55,417 nucleotides of DNA, taken from Marinilabiliales bacterium (GTDB lineage: Bacteria; Bacteroidota; Bacteroidia; Bacteroidales; F082). The number at the start of each line of letters is the position of its first letter. Position 1 is the stretch's first letter. The notes under the pieces were generated by a model, which did not search any database, was not told where the DNA came from, and worked only from the letters and a program-made list of their open reading frames with translations. The position numbers were made by a program, and so were the translations under genes. The DNA lies in assembly GCA_002869365.1 (NCBI GenBank), contig PKTA01000142.1, positions 1 to 55,417 on the forward strand. Reading direction: 5' to 3'. Below, piece by piece: positions 54,901-55,417 of the stretch.

Positions 54901-55275
54901 ATGGATCAGAAATTCAAATATCATTATGATGATTCGATCGGGATAATGTTTAAATACTACTACGGACCTATTAGTATTGAAGATATTGAATCATCCTGGG
55001 AATATGTTTTTGAAAATGACATAATACCTAAAAATGTAAAGGGCTTCATCCTGGATTATAAACATGCAAATTTTAGTTTTAATATTGAGAAGTATATCAC
55101 CATTCCTGAATTCTACAAAAAACATCTGGAAATATTTGGTAATAAAAAAATTGCAATTATCACTGTGCAACCCAAAGATATCGTAATTCCGGTACTTGTC
55201 AGTAATAATGATGATGGTTATATTTCAAGACCTTTTAGCACTTTAGAATCTGCTATTTTGTGGGTGTTGAGTTAA
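54901..55275 (+). CDS. Small soluble protein, possibly STAS/SpoIIAA-like fold
   Basis: A 124-residue cytoplasmic protein without signal peptide. The order beta (FKYHYDDSIGIMFKYYYGPIS), helix (IEDIESSWEYVF), beta (VKGFILDYKHANFSF), helix (IPEFYKKHLEIF), beta (KKIAIITV) and a C-terminal helix (FSTLESAILWVL) is like the SpoIIAA/STAS-type proteins seen in other Bacteroidota. No functional residue can be named. It ends at a bidirectional terminator shared with the tRNA gene. Confidence 0.6.
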   Translation: MDQKFKYHYDDSIGIMFKYYYGPISIEDIESSWEYVFENDIIPKNVKGFILDYKHANFSFNIEKYITIPEFYKKHLEIFGNKKIAIITVQPKDIVIPVLVSNNDDGYISRPFSTLESAILWVLS

Positions 55276-55283
55276 CATAAAAA

Positions 55284-55315
55284 AAAAAGGAAACCCCCTA
55301 AGAGATTTCCTTTTT
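55284..55315. terminator. Bidirectional Rho-independent terminator
   Basis: AAAAAGGAAA (55284-55293) pairs with TTTCCTTTTT (55306-55315). On the minus strand a run of ten T follows the stem, ending the tRNA transcript; on the plus strand it ends the small gene at 55275. Confidence 0.85.
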
Positions 55316-55319
55316 AACG

Positions 55320-55393
55320 GGTGGGAGATGGGATTCGAACCCACGACCTCCTGAACCACAATCAGGCGTTCTAACCAACTGAACTACAACCAC
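55320..55393 (-). tRNA. tRNA-His (GTG)
   Basis: Read on the minus strand: D stem GTTC/GAAC, anticodon stem CCTGA/TCAGG with loop TTGTGGT, anticodon GTG (His), and a T arm with GGGTTCGAATCCC. The base before the 5' end is G (55394) opposite discriminator C (55320), the tRNA-His identity feature. CCA is not encoded. The acceptor stem GTGGTTG/CTCCCAC pairs at five of seven positions, which is unusual. Confidence 0.92.
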
Positions 55394-55417
55394 CATTTTT
55401 CGGACTGCAAATATACA

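Overview
The window comes from a low-GC member of the Bacteroidota, probably a facultatively aerobic or microaerobic, environmental Bacteroidales/Marinilabiliales- or Cytophagia-like lineage; the exact family is an inference. Supporting signs are a T9SS-type C-terminal sorting domain, a fused CcoNO cbb3 oxidase subunit, DUF4492 in front of cydA, SusC-class outer-membrane barrels, lipoproteins with Bacteroidota-style lipoboxes, few Shine-Dalgarno sequences, and TAnnTTTG-type -7 promoter elements in front of many genes.

Region 1 (2-24125) is a dense respiratory island. It opens with the end of a Cys-rich small protein and a TonB-dependent receptor that carries the CxxxM and HxM copper ligands of the OprC/NosA family. 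After a UbiA-family gene follow an FKBP isomerase, a c-type-heme DUF3365 lipoprotein and the copper ATPase CcoI in one operon, then ccoS-ccoNO-ccoQ-ccoP, then ccoG-ccoH-a COG2836 membrane protein-a cytochrome c. After DUF4920 and DUF1028/T9SS genes come a SCO copper chaperone, a complete A2-type caa3 oxidase (ctaD, E, F, C) and heme O synthase (ctaB). Last is the cytochrome bd operon (DUF4492, cydA, cydB) plus an unlisted 38-codon CydX-like gene. So copper import, copper delivery, heme modification and three terminal oxidases of different oxygen affinity sit together. FNR-like dyads lie just downstream of the candidate promoters of ccoG and of the cyd operon.

Region 2 (24349-43264) is mostly housekeeping: a DECR-like dienoyl-CoA reductase and a small outer-membrane protein; a minus-strand block arfB-oppC-dapD-glpK; rarA; a YwqK-like lipoprotein meeting a transglutaminase-like/TPR gene tail to tail; cvfB; two unknown genes; a large TPR protein paired with an outer-membrane barrel; and gyrB. 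Intergenic spaces here hold dispersed heptamer repeats and palindromes.

Region 3 (43422-55417) is more accessory: a six-hairpin glycosidase-like protein, a membrane LytTR regulator next to a barrel receptor gene interrupted by two in-frame stops, a TraB/ChaN-like lipoprotein, a GC-richer structured island that may be the 5' remnant of a group II intron, a three-domain AraC regulator (nickel-binding-like, degenerate cyclase, HTH) next to an exported truncated hemoglobin and a cupin, an LTA-synthase-like membrane sulfatase, a small unknown protein, and tRNA-His(GTG) on the minus strand.

All functional calls are from reading motifs and remembered family features; no database search was run.
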